A DNA stretch of 64,000 nucleotides from Elysia chlorotica (GCA_003991915.1 RQTK01000214.1:347474-411473), one strand, 5' to 3'. Shown: positions 44,651 through 58,985, counted from the stretch's first letter. Numbers and translations: made by a program. The notes: a model not told the origin generated them from the letters alone.

Positions 44651-47600
44651 AGGGTGATTGGCATTAATTGGGAAAGAGCACAAACACCACTTCCTTTTCA
44701 TGACATGAATACGCTTTTGGTGTTTTGCCCATCCCATACTAAAAGTTAATTTGCACGAATAATAATGAGAAAATTTAATAATGTCAAGGATACCCGAGAG
44801 AAATGAAAACAAAACCAACATCTTATTACCATTCGCGCATATAATAAATCACGATATTATCGTATTCACATTAACTAATCAGATTCACAATGATTTGAAA
44901 AAAAAAACACGACAATTCTGCCTGTGTAAACCTTCCCTTTTTAATATTATGGTGTATTGCGGCTGCGGTAAAAAATGCGTTAATCATCTTTTTCTTAATG
45001 GTGCACTGGGATCCATATCCCTCGTGTGTTTTTTTACTCTGCTAATCTAATACGTTTCTACTAATATGATTTTTATAATTTATGATTCCAGGAAAGCATA
45101 TGTGTGTGAAGTATTATAGACAATTATATATCTTCGTTTTTTCCTTGTTGTTAGCTTATCTAATTCCCCGAAACAGAGTACGTGTACTATCATCATTTTC
45201 ATCTATTTCGAAATGATCCGATGGACTCATATTACCTCGTTATTATTTTTAATTATCTTTTACACTATTCCTTTTTGCCAACATGATATTGATTTGTAAG
45301 ACTCTAGGAAGTTACTACATCCTCTTATTCTTCGGGTAAGCCTATCACATTGTGACGCGTTGTTTCTCTAACCACTCTCCGAAACAATACGCTTTCCTCT
45401 GGCGCTTTTTATGCCTTCACTGTTGTAGTTTCAATCTTCTAGTTGTTCTACACCATTTTCTTTTGCCCTCAAATTTAATCTCTAGATCTAGCTCCCGCCA
45501 AAACAGGTATGGCCTTATTAGAGGACCACTCTATTGTCTGATCTGCCAAAACAGCAGGCACCCAAAGAGTGCATTTTTTAACCGTAACTAATAGTGAGTA
45601 AAGTAAGTATGAATACTCTTTTTGTCTCAATATTGGCAGGTCCGCATTATAGCTCATACGATCTAGTGTCTCATTGGCATGAATTCCGTTGCCTAACTAG
45701 GGCTAAACCATAATCTATCAGGTTTAACATCGCCATAATAAAACAATAACTGATGTACGTGCAGTTCTTTTCTTTTAAAAAATGATGAATGTGGTAGACA
45801 TAAAACATAAAGAAAATTCATGCATCTTACATTAAAATAAAAAAATAAAAATATAACTATATTTTTAATATAACTAATCTCATGAGAGAGACATTGAATT
45901 GTGTTGTTTCAGCTTTCTCGTTTTGCTTCTTTCGATCTTTGAAATTAATTGTGTCTGTGTCTATGTATAATGCTGTTTGAAAAAAAATATCCGTTTCACA
46001 ATAGTTATTTTATTTCTACATACAGAACACAGAATAATCAAAAGGAAGTCAATACATTAACTTTACTAGAGCAATCACACTATTTAAGAACAATATATCG
46101 AATTGCACAATAAAAAAATCAAGGAAGAAGGAAACGTATGGCAAGACTGTGATTCGTCGAAAGAGAAAAGTCGTGTAAACAAAATAATAACAAGCTATAG
46201 TGTTTCTGCAACAAAAAGAATCTAAATGAAACGCGCCTTCCTCTTTACCAAAAGAAGCAATAACATTTAATAAAAACACGAACCTTCAATGCGGCTTGTA
46301 TTTACCCCGAGGGGCTTAGTCACTTATTAAAAATGTGTATGTCTTTCTGAGTGAGCTGTTTCAATTCCCGTAAATGCTCTTCTACGTCATTAATCCTTAT
46401 CCTCGTTTACAATGGAAAATTGCTTAAGGAAAATGTGAACGAGATACACAATATTATTTTGTTGTTGTTGTCGTTTTTGTTCTTGTTGCTGTTGTTGCTG
46501 TTAGGGCCAAAACATATCAGTGAAATCACTTCCTAGGTGAGAAATAATCAGCTTTCTGTAGACTCTACGTCACGAAATGTAGCTGTTGGTCGATAGTACT
46601 AACACGACACTCGAGGAGATCTAATAGACTTAGCTGTGACAGGGAAGTCACTGTGTGAATTGACATCGATTCCAGATCCTATGCTAATATTTGACAATGG
46701 AACATCTTTTTTTCCCCTGATCCTATGGTAATATTTGACAATGGAACATCTTTTTTCCCCTGATCCTATGGTAAAAAATGATGATACTAATTGTTCTACA
46801 TCAGAGGACAAAGAATTTACAGTAACATGTCTTAGATTTCAGATAATGTGATATGAATTGGCAGTAGCGCATCATCTGTTTTTAATTATGTAGTAAGAAT
46901 TGCCACAATAAGAATATCAATTCTAGATTATAGATTTTGCGGTTAGAATTGGAATCGGCGCATGAGAGATTCCAAACCATGGAGTAAAATTTTCCTATAG
47001 CACATTATCACTTCGAAGTCTGTAGTCAGAATTGATAATTCAAAATCTTCGATTTCAACTGGTTATCTTTTTAATCGTGTGTCCTCAAATCTAAAAATCT
47101 TCCAGTCAATGTTTCAAGTACATGTTGTTGTTTTTTATCTACTTAAGACAACTATTTCTTTCATTGCGGATCCCGCTAGACTGAAAAAAAGGGGAAAAAA
47201 GAAAGAAATATTGCATTTATATGCTTAGTATGTTACATAATTATTCCTACCTTTTGCTTGCTCAAAAAGAAAAGTTGAAGCTCCATATGTAGCAAACATG
47301 ATGTAAAGTAACTATAACTTTGAGCAGTCTTAACACACACAACAACAAAAATTCAGTCGTATTAGATTATGATATAGCTATATAAATGGAGATAATATAT
47401 AAGATATCAGTATACGATATTGTTCTAATAACCTGTGAACCGCGATACAGTCTGTTCTACGAACTGGTGAAATTAAATTAGATATGATATAAGCGCTATC
47501 TTTGGGAAGTGTTGCCGACATCAATTGCGTATTATTTTAGTTCGGCTCAAATGTGTTAAAAATGTAAAAGGCAAATACGCCTAATGCTGTCCAAAGTTGG

Positions 47601-47796
47601 CAGCACTATAACTGTCAGTCTCTCAATCCCATCATGCCCAGTGCAACCATACTCTTCACACCAGCCTGTTTTCTTTGAGTCAACATAACGGCCATTATTA
47701 CTTTTGGTGAGTGCCAAGCGAGCTGCCCACTTTGATTTCCGTTTACTTTCATAAAAGCCTGAGCTCACAAACACTGTTTACTTTTTATAGAAAACA
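44651..47796. other. Unique AT-rich sequence
   Basis: 3.1 kb without supported coding. The 79-codon frame at 45352-45591 and the short frames near 46049 and 46351 have no family features. The GTT-rich run at 46453-46502 and the duplication at 46682 are minor. Confidence 0.55.
46682..46780. repeat. ~49-bp direct duplication
   Basis: gatcctatg.taatatttga and caatggaacatctttttt occur twice in tandem, with a partial third start at 46760. Confidence 0.93.
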
Positions 47797-48108
47797 GAGG
47801 CACAAAATCCGCCTGTGATTCTATAGATACTTCTTTTTGTTCCCTGAATTTAACTGGTCTTTTATTATTTGTTAAATTTCCTTTTACCTTTCCTCTTCCG
47901 CATAATTATTCTAATCTGTTTATTCCGCCATACGAAGAGGCATAAAATCCGCCTGTGATTCTATAGATACTTCTTTTTGTTCCCTGAATTTAACTGGTCT
48001 TTTGTTATTTGTTAAATTTCCTTTTACCTTTCCTCTTCCGCATAATTTATTTATTATTCTATTTTTTATATTGATTATTTTAATCTGTTTATTCCGCCAT
48101 ACGATTGG
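47797..48108. repeat. ~138-bp tandem duplication
   Basis: 47798-47934 and 47936-48108 both run from gaggca.aaaatccgcctgt through actggtctttt.ttatttgt to ccgcataatt and ctgtttattccgccatacga. The second copy has a ~35-base ATT-rich insertion near its end. Identity is very high, so the event is recent. Confidence 0.95.
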
Positions 48109-48224
48109 CTACATGATTTTTAAAATGTCCATTTCCATTCAAAAAGTAACACCAAACCATTGTTTTCTTGCTTCTTCTTTTGCAAACTGAAATGTTCGAA
48201 TTATGGTTGACCAAAACACTCTGG

Positions 48225-48457
48225 CGGTGTTAGGAGACGGGGGCGATAAGTGCTGAGTTTCTATTCAAGACATCTCTGATAAATCCGACGAACACACAGA
48301 GTTATTTGTTCGATGGCCTCTTCTTTTGGATGAATCGGTACCAGAATACTGTGATTAGCTAGGAAAGACGTCATGGTATCCCAGATCTGCCTCTGTGTGG
48401 CACGTAAATTCTTTGGACTTTTCCGTTACATAGGCGTATTACAGACGTTGAAAGTTA
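48225..48457 (+). mobile_element. Old SINE
   Basis: Traces of the family body: tggatgaatcggtaccagaa, tcatggtatcccagatctgc, ctctgtgtggcacgtaaatt, gacgttgaaagttaa. Confidence 0.5.
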
Positions 48458-49779
48458 AAAAAAACAAACATTTACTTATACCCTAGAGTTGTATCTAGAC
48501 ATGTGCCATCATATTCAATTAACGATCTTTACTTTATATCCTCAGGAATAGGTATTAAGAAATGGGTAAATTGAATTTTTAAAACGGATAATTTGTTAAT
48601 GGCTATAAAGACCTTTTTATTATTATTTTTTTTTTACAAATTCTAAGAGTGTTAATAAGTTGAGACAGCAGATCACTGCAGCTTTAATATGTGTTTCGTT
48701 TCCATATTCTAAAAGAATAGACAACTGCGGTCAGAAATTCCTAACCCTTTGTTTACCATACGATTACACATTTACATATTTCTAACACACTGTTGTCTAC
48801 CCTCATTAGGACCTACCATTCGCGTATATTTCTCATACAGTTAAAACACACTCTGTAACCATCCGCCTATATTTTCCATTGTAGAGTTAATCACTGTAGC
48901 CAAGTAATGCAGACAGTGTTGCTATGCACAAATACTGGGCTAAATGCTAGAAAAGTAGAGATTCTATGAAATTCTTTGTCTCGACTTTTCCGTATTGCAC
49001 CAATCTCTACTCTCTCCATATTATTGTTCATGTTCAAATCAGCTCACTACCTTTTAGTTCTAGAAAAAAGGAATATAAATGTAAATTGTGATTTTTAAAT
49101 TATATGAAAGTTCTTAGAGGGTGTGGGTGTTATGAAAGGACCAGAAACCCACTCAAAATAAAAATATAATTACACTTAAACACTTTATAAACAAGAAATA
49201 TTGAACTTTCTAATTTTTTTACATACTTTCTTTTTAAAAGACTTTAATATTTTCTTCAAACAAGAATGTAATTTTACCCATAAGAGACTGAACAAGCATT
49301 TACTTATCAATACAATTTTTTTTTTAATCCACTACACGTTTTTGCAAAAACATTCAAATTACAACCCTCTGAGTGTCTGTCTCTCCCGACTGATAGTGCA
49401 ATATATATATATAAGTTGACTTTGAAAGTACAATTTACAAGTTAGTTTGCAATTGTTAATACATTTCAAACATTCGTCATCGACAGAGTTGCGTGTCTGT
49501 GAGGAACTCTTAATGCAACCACCAGATCGAAGATCGATATGTCAGCAGTCGAACTGTCCGGGACTTTCTGTTTCCTGCACTATTAGGTGCTGGCTCAGGA
49601 AGGCTCTGCTAAGTGTGCACATTTTTTTTTTCTATAGACAGATCACGCAAAGCTATGTCGGCTCACACTTCTCTTTATGACTGCCCTTTATTGTCAGAGT
49701 ATGAGGACTAGATCTAGAGAGTTCGGTGGGCGAAATGGTGATGGGGAAATAACTGTCCTTGCAAAGTTAAGGAGACAAA

Positions 49780-49783
<4 letters not shown>
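48458..49783. other. Unique AT-rich sequence
   Basis: No supported feature. Confidence 0.55.
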
Positions 49784-49817
<34 letters not shown>

Positions 49818-50036
49818 AGTCAATGCGGGATCTTCTCTGCCTCTGCCTGTCTGTCTCTCTCTAACTCTATGTCCCCTTCTCTCTGTCTGCCTCACATTGT
49901 CCATCTCTATATCTTTCTCTATCCCTCTCTCTGTCTTTCTCTATCCCTCTCTCTGTCTTTCTCCGTCTCATTCTGACTGTATCTCACTTTTTCCCTGTCT
50001 CTCTCTGACTCTCTTTCTGTCTCTCTCTTTCCTGCG

Positions 50037-50113
<77 letters not shown>
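49784..50113. repeat. (GA)n then CT-rich tract
   Basis: GA at 49784-49814, impure CT with ctctctgtctttctctatcc duplicated at about 49914-49962, then pure CT at 50047-50113. Confidence 0.95.
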
Positions 50114-50116
<3 letters not shown>

Positions 50117-50445
50117 GTAGGAGACTGACAAAAACAATCTTCTTTTGCTAATTGCAAAAAATCGACTTACTCGCCGCGTAATCTTTTACATGCGCTTAAA
50201 GACAGACGTGTGGGCACAAAGAGGGCTCTAAGTTATTGTACTCTGTTGCTTCACTAAATACATTAATATTTTGTAGGAAGACTCAGACAGGATATTTTCC
50301 TCTAAATACACAGGAATGACAAATTGAGCCACAGGCACGGAAAAGGTAAGGGATAACAAGGGCAGGGCACCCTCGTGCATAAACTGAAACCAGGAACAAA
50401 ATAATGCCCTTGAGCGAAGTAACACAATAATCATAGCCAAATATA

Positions 50446-50770
50446 TGGCGTTTGTTGGGGCATATACTGCGACGCGACAGAGAAATCCCAGCCAATAAAA
50501 CCATGGAAGGATTCTTTGTCCCACAAGGGGACAAATACAGGGGAAGACCAATTACTACCTTGCCAGTGGTCTTAAACAACGACTTGTCCCGTTTAGAAAG
50601 TAGTAATTATTGTCTTAAAACCTTCAAAGACATTGAAAACCTGATAAAGATCGCAGAACAGAGGGGTCAGTGGAGGATTCTATGCACAAGAATACAAAAG
50701 GAAGCCGAGGTGTTGCAGTCTGACGACTATGATGCGGAGCGGCGATAAGTCAGTAAGTCAAATATAATTA
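50446..50770 (+). pseudogene. LINE reverse-transcriptase C-terminal remnant
   Basis: A 98-codon open frame reads MLGHILRRDREIPANKTMEG, RGRPITTLPVVLNNDL, LIKIAEQRGQWRILCTRIQK and LQSDDYDAERR. This is the 'LGHVLR...RGRP.TTL...DL...A.DR..W..L...' tail of LINE polyproteins, with the usual acidic SDDD..RR ending. The upstream RT is absent or unrecognisable, so the copy is 5' truncated. Confidence 0.75.
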
Positions 50771-50788
50771 TGTAGTCTCTATAGAGTA

Positions 50789-50890
50789 TAGAGTTGAGTT
50801 GAGTTGAGTTGGTTTTAACGTCCAACATCAGCACTATATAGGCTATATTGTGGACGGGCCCCAGGAATGACGTCTTACAATTGTATGTGC
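50789..50890 (-). mobile_element. SINE 3' fragment
   Basis: (GAGTT)n tail, ggttttaacgtccaacatca, gcactatataggctatattg, gtggacgggcccc. It stops abruptly at gtatgtgcatt. It lies directly after the LINE remnant. Confidence 0.8.
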
Positions 50891-51111
50891 ATTGTTGGCA
50901 AATACTGCGACAATGCCGAGTAAAACGAAGTGCGCAATCATTATGGGGGTGGCAAGTTGCTTCATTAACGTTGGTGTTTCGCGTGGTATGAATAGTACCT
51001 TAATGTCGCACACTGCGTTTCGCAGACTTACAAAGTGTAATCATAATATTATACGATGTTAAGGTCATAACGGGAGTGGTGCAAAGAGACACGGGACAGA
51101 TAAGAACTATT

Positions 51112-51216
51112 GAGGGGGGGGGGGGGGGGGGAGATCTATGGGGAGAGAGAAAGATAAAGAAAGAGAAATGGAATAGAGAAAGAGAGAGAAAGGGAAAGAG
51201 AGAAAAAAAAGAGAAT

Positions 51217-51261
<45 letters not shown>

Positions 51262-51310
51262 CGCGAGAGACAGAGGCAGATAGAAAGAGAAAGAGGAGAG
51301 GGGATAGCTA
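51112..51310. repeat. Poly-G run and GA-rich tract
   Basis: About 20 G at 51113-51131, then impure GA, regular at 51222-51252. Confidence 0.95.
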
Positions 51311-51837
51311 AGATAGAAATGTTTTATAGTACAATTAATAATGTTAAAGGAATAGCTGGGAAACGTAGAGAGCAGAGATTCCGAAAAAGGATGAAGAGCA
51401 TTTACAAAAAAACAGGTAAGAAACAGGATACAAATTTAAAGTAAGATAGGTTGTTAGATAGAAAAAGAAAGAGATGGATAGAGAGAGAGAGGTGGGAGTG
51501 AGAAAGTGAGAGAGAGAGGCGAACAGATGGACAAAGAAGGAGACAGAGAGAGTGAACGAGAATGGGGGAGAAGCTAAGGGAAATTATAGAAGGTCAACAC
51601 TCTGAAAGGACTAACGGAACAAAAGCTTTATTAGGAAATTCAAAGAGAATGAATTTGACAAAGTGAAAATTCGGAACCACATTAAGAAATTACAGACAAC
51701 CAGATGTACAGAACTTAAGGACTCTATGCTGTGCTTTAATTAAGGTCTATTGACAAAGACAATACTGTTGTTTCGCATGAAGTAATGGCCTCGGCCTTCA
51801 ATATCCATCTTTCTGATTGTCTAGTTTATGTCTCGTT

Positions 51838-52015
<178 letters not shown>

Positions 52016-52272
52016 TTTTCTTTCTCTGTCTTTTATTGTCATTCTTGCTCTGGCTCTATCTATCCCTCTTTATTTCTCCTCTTTTTCCATCGCAGTTTCT
52101 TCTTTCTTCCTTTCTATTCCTGATTCTCTTTATCTCTTTTTTTATATATTTTTCTTTCTCTGACTGTCTATTTCTGTGACACTCTTTTAGCCATCGTTCC
52201 CCCCTCCTCTTTCTATTTATCTCTCTGTCTATTTCTCTGTCAATCTCAATTAATTTCTATTAATCACTTCCC

Positions 52273-52276
<4 letters not shown>

Positions 52277-52343
<67 letters not shown>
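52277..52343. repeat. (CT)n microsatellite
   Basis: About 66 bases of CT. Confidence 0.98.
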
Positions 52344-52346
<3 letters not shown>

Positions 52347-52690
52347 TGTTTTTCTTTACCTTTATAACATGTGTAACAAAAATCGATTTCTCTTTTAAAA
52401 CACATATGCAAACGCATTAATTATGCCCTTTTCTTTCTTTCCACGTTATTTTTTTTTTTTACAATATCTGAGGAAGCCAATTGTTCTGTCCATATGTTTT
52501 TTTTATTCAATACAACGCTCTCAAAAGCAACGTAAAACCATTGTTTAACTACAGCGGGTTACACTTTCTAACGAAGTGGGTTTAAGAATAACCACACATT
52601 TATTTCCGCTCACGTTTTTTCCCGATTACTCAACAATCATTGAACGTGGACGTCAATCTTTATAGCTGTTGGACATGTTATACCCAAAGT

Positions 52691-52947
52691 CCGGCGCAGT
52701 GTGGGGGGCGCGATGGTCCAGGGGTAGAACATCGGCTTCCCACGTAAAAGGTCCCGAGTTCGAATCCTGGCTGGTGCGTTCCCTACTGGTTGGGTCGGTG
52801 TCAGTATAATGGTCATGGTATCCTTGCCCTGTCTCGTGTGTGGCAGCACATAAAATTGTCAGACGTCCGTCTTGGGGCCCGTCCACAATATAGCCTATAT
52901 AGTGCTGCTGTTGGACGTTAAACCAACCCAACCAACCGGCGCAGTGT
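52691..52947 (+). mobile_element. SINE with perfect 12-bp target-site duplication
   Basis: The insertion 52703-52935 (233 bp) is flanked by ccggcgcagtgt at 52691-52702 and 52936-52947. The head gcgatggtccaggggtagaa, with a TTCCCAC loop and B box gagttcgaatcc, resembles a glycine tRNA by eye. The body is gttgggtcggtgtcagtata, cctgtctcgtgtgtggcagc and gttggacgttaaaccaaccc. It is the youngest-looking copy here. Confidence 0.93.
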
Positions 52948-53129
52948 CAAGTTATCAACGTGAGTTTCAATTTCTCATGAATAAAGTATTAACCAGCGGG
53001 GTTTTCTTTCCCCCAAAATAACAAGGAGAGCAATAGGTTATTGCGAAAAACCCTAATTAAGGTATGTTATTGCACCAGGAGTTACGGAACCTAGTTAGAA
53101 GACAGTAAATAGTAGTAGCACTTATGTTA

Positions 53130-53340
53130 GTTTAATGTACAATGTTAGTAATATGTATACTATATTGTGGATGGGGTCCCAAGACTGACGTATAACAATT
53201 TTATGTGCTACCACACGCTAGACAGGGCAGTTATACTATGAATCTAGTCTCAGGAGGTCACATTAAACTGACACTGATCCGACTAATATGGGCTCGAACC
53301 ACGGACAGCCGATGCTAAACCCAAATGCAACCCCCCCCCC
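53130..53340 (-). mobile_element. SINE, degenerate
   Basis: Contains actatattgtggatgggg, attttatgtgctaccacacg, cacattaaactgacactgat and a head trace (gggctcgaaccacgg), then a C run. Confidence 0.7.
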
Positions 53341-53902
53341 CTTATGAAATGTTAGTTGGGTTCAAGTTAGTTTATCAATCAAGAGGAGTGAGTAAAAAGG
53401 CGCTTCGTCTATTCTTTGAAAGAAAATATATGGGGCGAAAACGAAATATTATTTGATTAATTATACTACAAAATAGCACTAAGAAATTTTTGCTTATTGT
53501 AGGCTACACTTCTAATATCTTTATCAACAAAAAAACCCATAACATAATAACTTATTATGAAATATCCTCCCTATAAATAAATGCGTTTGAGTCTATACTC
53601 CTGCGTTCACTTTCGAGATGAAGCTTATATATACTGGTGAAAATGCACTCAAGTAAAATTAATTTCATTTGATATGAAAAGCTTTCCTGGTATTTAATAT
53701 ATAATTTGAAGAGTTCTAGTAGCATTGCGGATATTAAATTCCGGATTTTGGAGGAATTCATGATTACAATTTAAAAATTAAGTCTGCCATTGTTTAGGCA
53801 ATATTAGAAGAATGTTTTTTGGACTTAACAAAAACAATTGAGATTAAGTGCTGGGGATAATTATAACTGCTATGAAATCTTAGTGCACGGCGTGAGAAGT
53901 AC

Positions 53903-54934
<1,032 letters not shown>

Positions 54935-55203
54935 GTGGTAGGAGAGGGAGAGAGAGGCAGGGTTCTGAGAAATGGAAGGGTTGAGGGATGGGTCTAGAAA
55001 GGGGGGGGGGATGGGGTGCAGAGGAGGATGGGAAGAGACGGGCAAAGAGTAGGTAGAGAAAGGGAGTAAGAGAGGTAGTGAGAGAGAGGGGAGAGAGGGG
55101 GGGGCGGAGAGAGAGGTAGGGAGAGAGGGAGGGATTGAGAGAGAGGAAGAGAGAGAGAGGGGCGGAGAAAGAGTGTACTGAGAAGGAGGGACGTAATGAG
55201 AAA

Positions 55204-55249
<46 letters not shown>

Positions 55250-55250
55250 A
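54935..55250. repeat. GA/GGA-rich purine tract
   Basis: Impure purine-rich sequence with G-runs, regular GA at 55207-55247. The 193-residue minus frame is a Pro/Ser/Leu artefact. Confidence 0.95.
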
Positions 55251-56888
55251 AAAGACAGACTAAGAGATAGACAGGCAGAGATGACCACAAAAAAACCCAG
55301 ATAAACAGAGGCACAGACAGACAGAGACACATACAAGATGGCACATGATTTGCCCAACAACTAAAAGGAATCATCGCTAAAAATATCCCAAATATCAGCG
55401 AACAACTTTCTAAAATCCATTATGTTTTTTTCTGAGGTAAGGATAGTTATTACATTTTTATTGAGCTGGTAATCAAAATGATCGTGAAATTAATATTAAC
55501 GTAGCAGGCCTTGTAAAAAATACACTTAGAGTGAATCTGATTAATAATAGTGGAGATTGGATGTCAAGCAATAACTACAAACTTGTTTACCAGTTTTCTT
55601 GTTTTTGTTTGTTTCTCTTTGTTTCATTTTTTTTTTTTTGCGTAACCTACGTCGCTATAGCAGTAAAAATGATTAATCTATTTGTTGTCGCGGCCAGGAA
55701 CAATATTTAAAAAAAAATTATGAACAGTCCTATAAAAGGGAATTTAATATTATAGTTTAATTTACTTTTCGGATTCCCCTTCGCGTTCCTTTGCACTGCC
55801 TTAATAAGGTTGTTTTTTTATGTATAAAATTGAATAAAATGGCTTATGGATTGCTGATCCGCTGACTCCAAGGCTGTGTCACTCATATGGTTAAGGGGCA
55901 ACTGCTGCTCTCTCGAAATAAGTCTAGCTGTCAATATTATTGGTTGGCGGATGACATCCTGGTGGCATTTATAATACGATCGTTGGATATTAGCGTTTGT
56001 GTGAGAGTTATTTTAGGGCAAGCCCTGTTAAGTGAATTGCACAATAAATGGTTATATTAAACGAGTCATGAAAAAAATGTTTAGTTAATAATCTTTAAAA
56101 TCTGTTACAAAATTGAAATATTCTGTCAAACCCAAGGCTTTCAAAAATAAAAGGCAGGATGATCGAAAAAACCAAAACTGGCAGTTAGATTGAAATGCAT
56201 TGACACAATTTGTACGCGCTGTGCACCTGAAACGTTAATAGAAAAGTTTTAATCTTTTACGAATTCATGAAATGCGCCAAATTAGTGTCTGCTCACAAAC
56301 ACTCGAGACCGGAGTCATGGCATTCCCGCACTGTCTCAGTGTGGCAGCACGTACATTTTGGTCGAGTAGGCTTTAAGGCCGAACAAAAAATACTCTCTAA
56401 TATCATTGTGTTCTATCTCTTTTAAAAGTTTATAGAAATAAATCACTATGACCCTTGCAATACAAAATTCTCTCTATTCCGTTTGTTTCAAAAATTTTAC
56501 CTTCTGTTTTTCGACGCCTATGTCAAACCTCTTTGTAATTAAGTTTAGTTATTTTGGAGAATATTTAAAAAGTCGATATCAATGTTAATAAACTGTCAAA
56601 TATAAATTTCGACCTTTGTAAAAAATAGAGAACGTGAGTGTTGAGTAGGCGTGTCTTCGATCATGGAGGCATAGCGTTAACGTCGTCCCTTAAATTTAAC
56701 GAGGAAGTCAATTAAGGAGGAAATCTTCTCTGGAGTCCAATGAGTCCAATCTCAGCTCTATCCTGGATGTAAGTAACCAATGAGCGATGCCTAATGAGTT
56801 TCATGATGTCATCCGTCATTGACTAGCGGATCGCAAAGTGTATATTTATTACCCATAACCGGAGGCGAAGAGGGGGCTAATGAGATAA
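55251..56888. other. Unique AT-rich sequence
   Basis: Apart from a SINE fragment at 56298, nothing is recognised. Confidence 0.55.
56298..56362 (+). mobile_element. SINE body fragment
   Basis: cactcgagaccggagtcatg and cactgtctcagtgtggcagc; no head or tail. Confidence 0.55.
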
Positions 56889-57210
56889 GTGTTGAGTTGG
56901 TTTAACGTCCAACATCAGCACTATAAAGGTTATATCATGGATAAACCCCAAGAATGACGTCACAGTTGGGCAGTCATGTCTAACAAACCTCTGTTGCGTT
57001 GAGTTGAGTCCAACATCACCACTATGTAGGCTATATTGTGGACGGGCTTCTGACAATTTTATGTGCTGCCACACACGAGATATGGTAGAGATACGATGAC
57101 TCCTGTCTCAGCCGGTCACATACTGACACCAACCCAACCAGTAGGGAGCGAAATTGCTGAAGCTCGAACCACATACCTCCTGCGTAGGAAAGCGACGTCC
57201 TGCCCCGCGT
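56889..57210 (-). mobile_element. Two SINE copies, one 3' fragment beside a near-full copy
   Basis: 56891-56962 is a body end only (tgagttggtttaacgtccaa, cagcactataaaggtt). 56998-57210 repeats the body end and goes on through cagccggtcacatactgaca to the head (gctcgaaccacatacctcct). Confidence 0.75.
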
Positions 57211-57365
57211 GATGGGAAGGAAGGTAGTAAAACGGAAGTTTTAGGTTTGAATAAAAAAAAAATGCGACCGCTTTTTTTTCCCTCACTGGATAAGTAACTT
57301 CTAGTTGTGTTGAGTTTAGTGATTTCTTTACGCCGAACTTCAGCAGAAGTATCAAGCATTGTGTA

Positions 57366-57699
57366 TGTTGAGTTGTTGAGTTGGTTTAACGTCCAGCATC
57401 AGCACTATATAGGCTACATTGTGGACGGGCCCCAAGACTAACGTCTGACAATTAATTTAGTGTGCATTGTGTATGAATCTTAAGAGTGATGTCCGACAAT
57501 TTTACATTCTGCAAGACAAAGAAAGTGCGGAGATACAAGCACGTCCGTTTCAATTGTTAGTATTATACTCACACCGACCCAACGTGTAGGATTCGAAACC
57601 CGACACAACTTATTAAAGTTTTAATCGATTCTGGGTTTCAAACCGAGAACCTCCATATCGGGAAACCCACGCTCTACCACTTATTCTATTTCGTGCCGT
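57366..57699 (-). mobile_element. SINE, full length with internal disruption
   Basis: Body end 57368-57455 (gagttggtttaacgtccagc), a ~25-base break, then gtccgacaattttacattct to the head (gtttcaaaccgagaacctcc, cacgctctaccactta). Confidence 0.75.
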
Positions 57700-57918
57700 T
57701 GGTAAATTTGCCTCATATAAATAATAATTGATTCAAGAATGTGACCTGATAATACTAATTTCTTTTTAAGTGGGCTTTGCAAAACTATAGCTTTAGACAA
57801 TAGCCTTGGAACCTGTTGATGAGATATTTTATGAATATAGCAAACCAATCAATCAACCATATCTCCAAAAGTCTCACTTCTGGGCATGCGTTGAATATTA
57901 ATCTTAACCGAGACTGAT

Positions 57919-58091
57919 TGTTCCGCGTATGATAATTATTATTGAAATCGAGATGATATCCTGACAGTGTTTATCGAATCATTTCTTCCATTTCGTTTAG
58001 ACTATTGATAGTCGAAAAATATCGATAAAACTTGGATCGTTTACCTGGAAGAGAAAAGGTCAAAATATCATTTATTATCATTATCATTAGC

Positions 58092-58129
<38 letters not shown>

Positions 58130-58137
58130 CATTATCG

Positions 58138-58187
<50 letters not shown>
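57919..58187. repeat. Left copy of gap-flanking duplication, ending in (ATT)n-(GTT)n
   Basis: 57919-58090 matches 58745-58916 with three or four visible substitutions (tgataattattattgaaatc, tttatcgaatcatttcttcc, aacttggatcgtttacctgg). ATT then GTT repeats run into the gap. Confidence 0.93.
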
Positions 58188-58741
58188 NNNNNNNNNNNNN
58201 NNNNNNNNNNNNNNNNNNNNNNNNNNNNNNNNNNNNNNNNNNNNNNNNNNNNNNNNNNNNNNNNNNNNNNNNNNNNNNNNNNNNNNNNNNNNNNNNNNNN
58301 NNNNNNNNNNNNNNNNNNNNNNNNNNNNNNNNNNNNNNNNNNNNNNNNNNNNNNNNNNNNNNNNNNNNNNNNNNNNNNNNNNNNNNNNNNNNNNNNNNNN
58401 NNNNNNNNNNNNNNNNNNNNNNNNNNNNNNNNNNNNNNNNNNNNNNNNNNNNNNNNNNNNNNNNNNNNNNNNNNNNNNNNNNNNNNNNNNNNNNNNNNNN
58501 NNNNNNNNNNNNNNNNNNNNNNNNNNNNNNNNNNNNNNNNNNNNNNNNNNNNNNNNNNNNNNNNNNNNNNNNNNNNNNNNNNNNNNNNNNNNNNNNNNNN
58601 NNNNNNNNNNNNNNNNNNNNNNNNNNNNNNNNNNNNNNNNNNNNNNNNNNNNNNNNNNNNNNNNNNNNNNNNNNNNNNNNNNNNNNNNNNNNNNNNNNNN
58701 NNNNNNNNNNNNNNNNNNNNNNNNNNNNNNNNNNNNNNNNN
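58188..58741. other. Assembly gap 4 (554 N)
   Basis: (GTT)n on the left, then a second copy of the pre-gap sequence on the right. Confidence 0.99.
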
Positions 58742-58904
58742 ACACTAATTGTTCCGCGCATAATAATTATTATTGAAATCGAGACGATATCCTGACAGTG
58801 TTTATCGAATCATTTCTTCCATTTCGTTTAGACTATTGATAGTCGAAAAATATCGATAAAACTTGGATCGTTTACCTGGAAGAGAAAAGGTCAAAATATC
58901 ATTT

Positions 58905-58985
<81 letters not shown>
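58742..58985. repeat. Right copy of gap-flanking duplication plus (ATT)n
   Basis: Near-identical to 57919-58090. It then has a clean ATT run where the left copy has ATT plus GTT. Confidence 0.93.

Noticed and set aside
52703-52770. Possible tRNA-Gly gene
   Set aside because: The acceptor stem does not pair and the sequence continues as a SINE body with a target-site duplication, so it is a SINE head.
58032-58776. Frames longer than 200 codons at 58 kb
   Set aside because: Composed of N gap and trinucleotide repeats.
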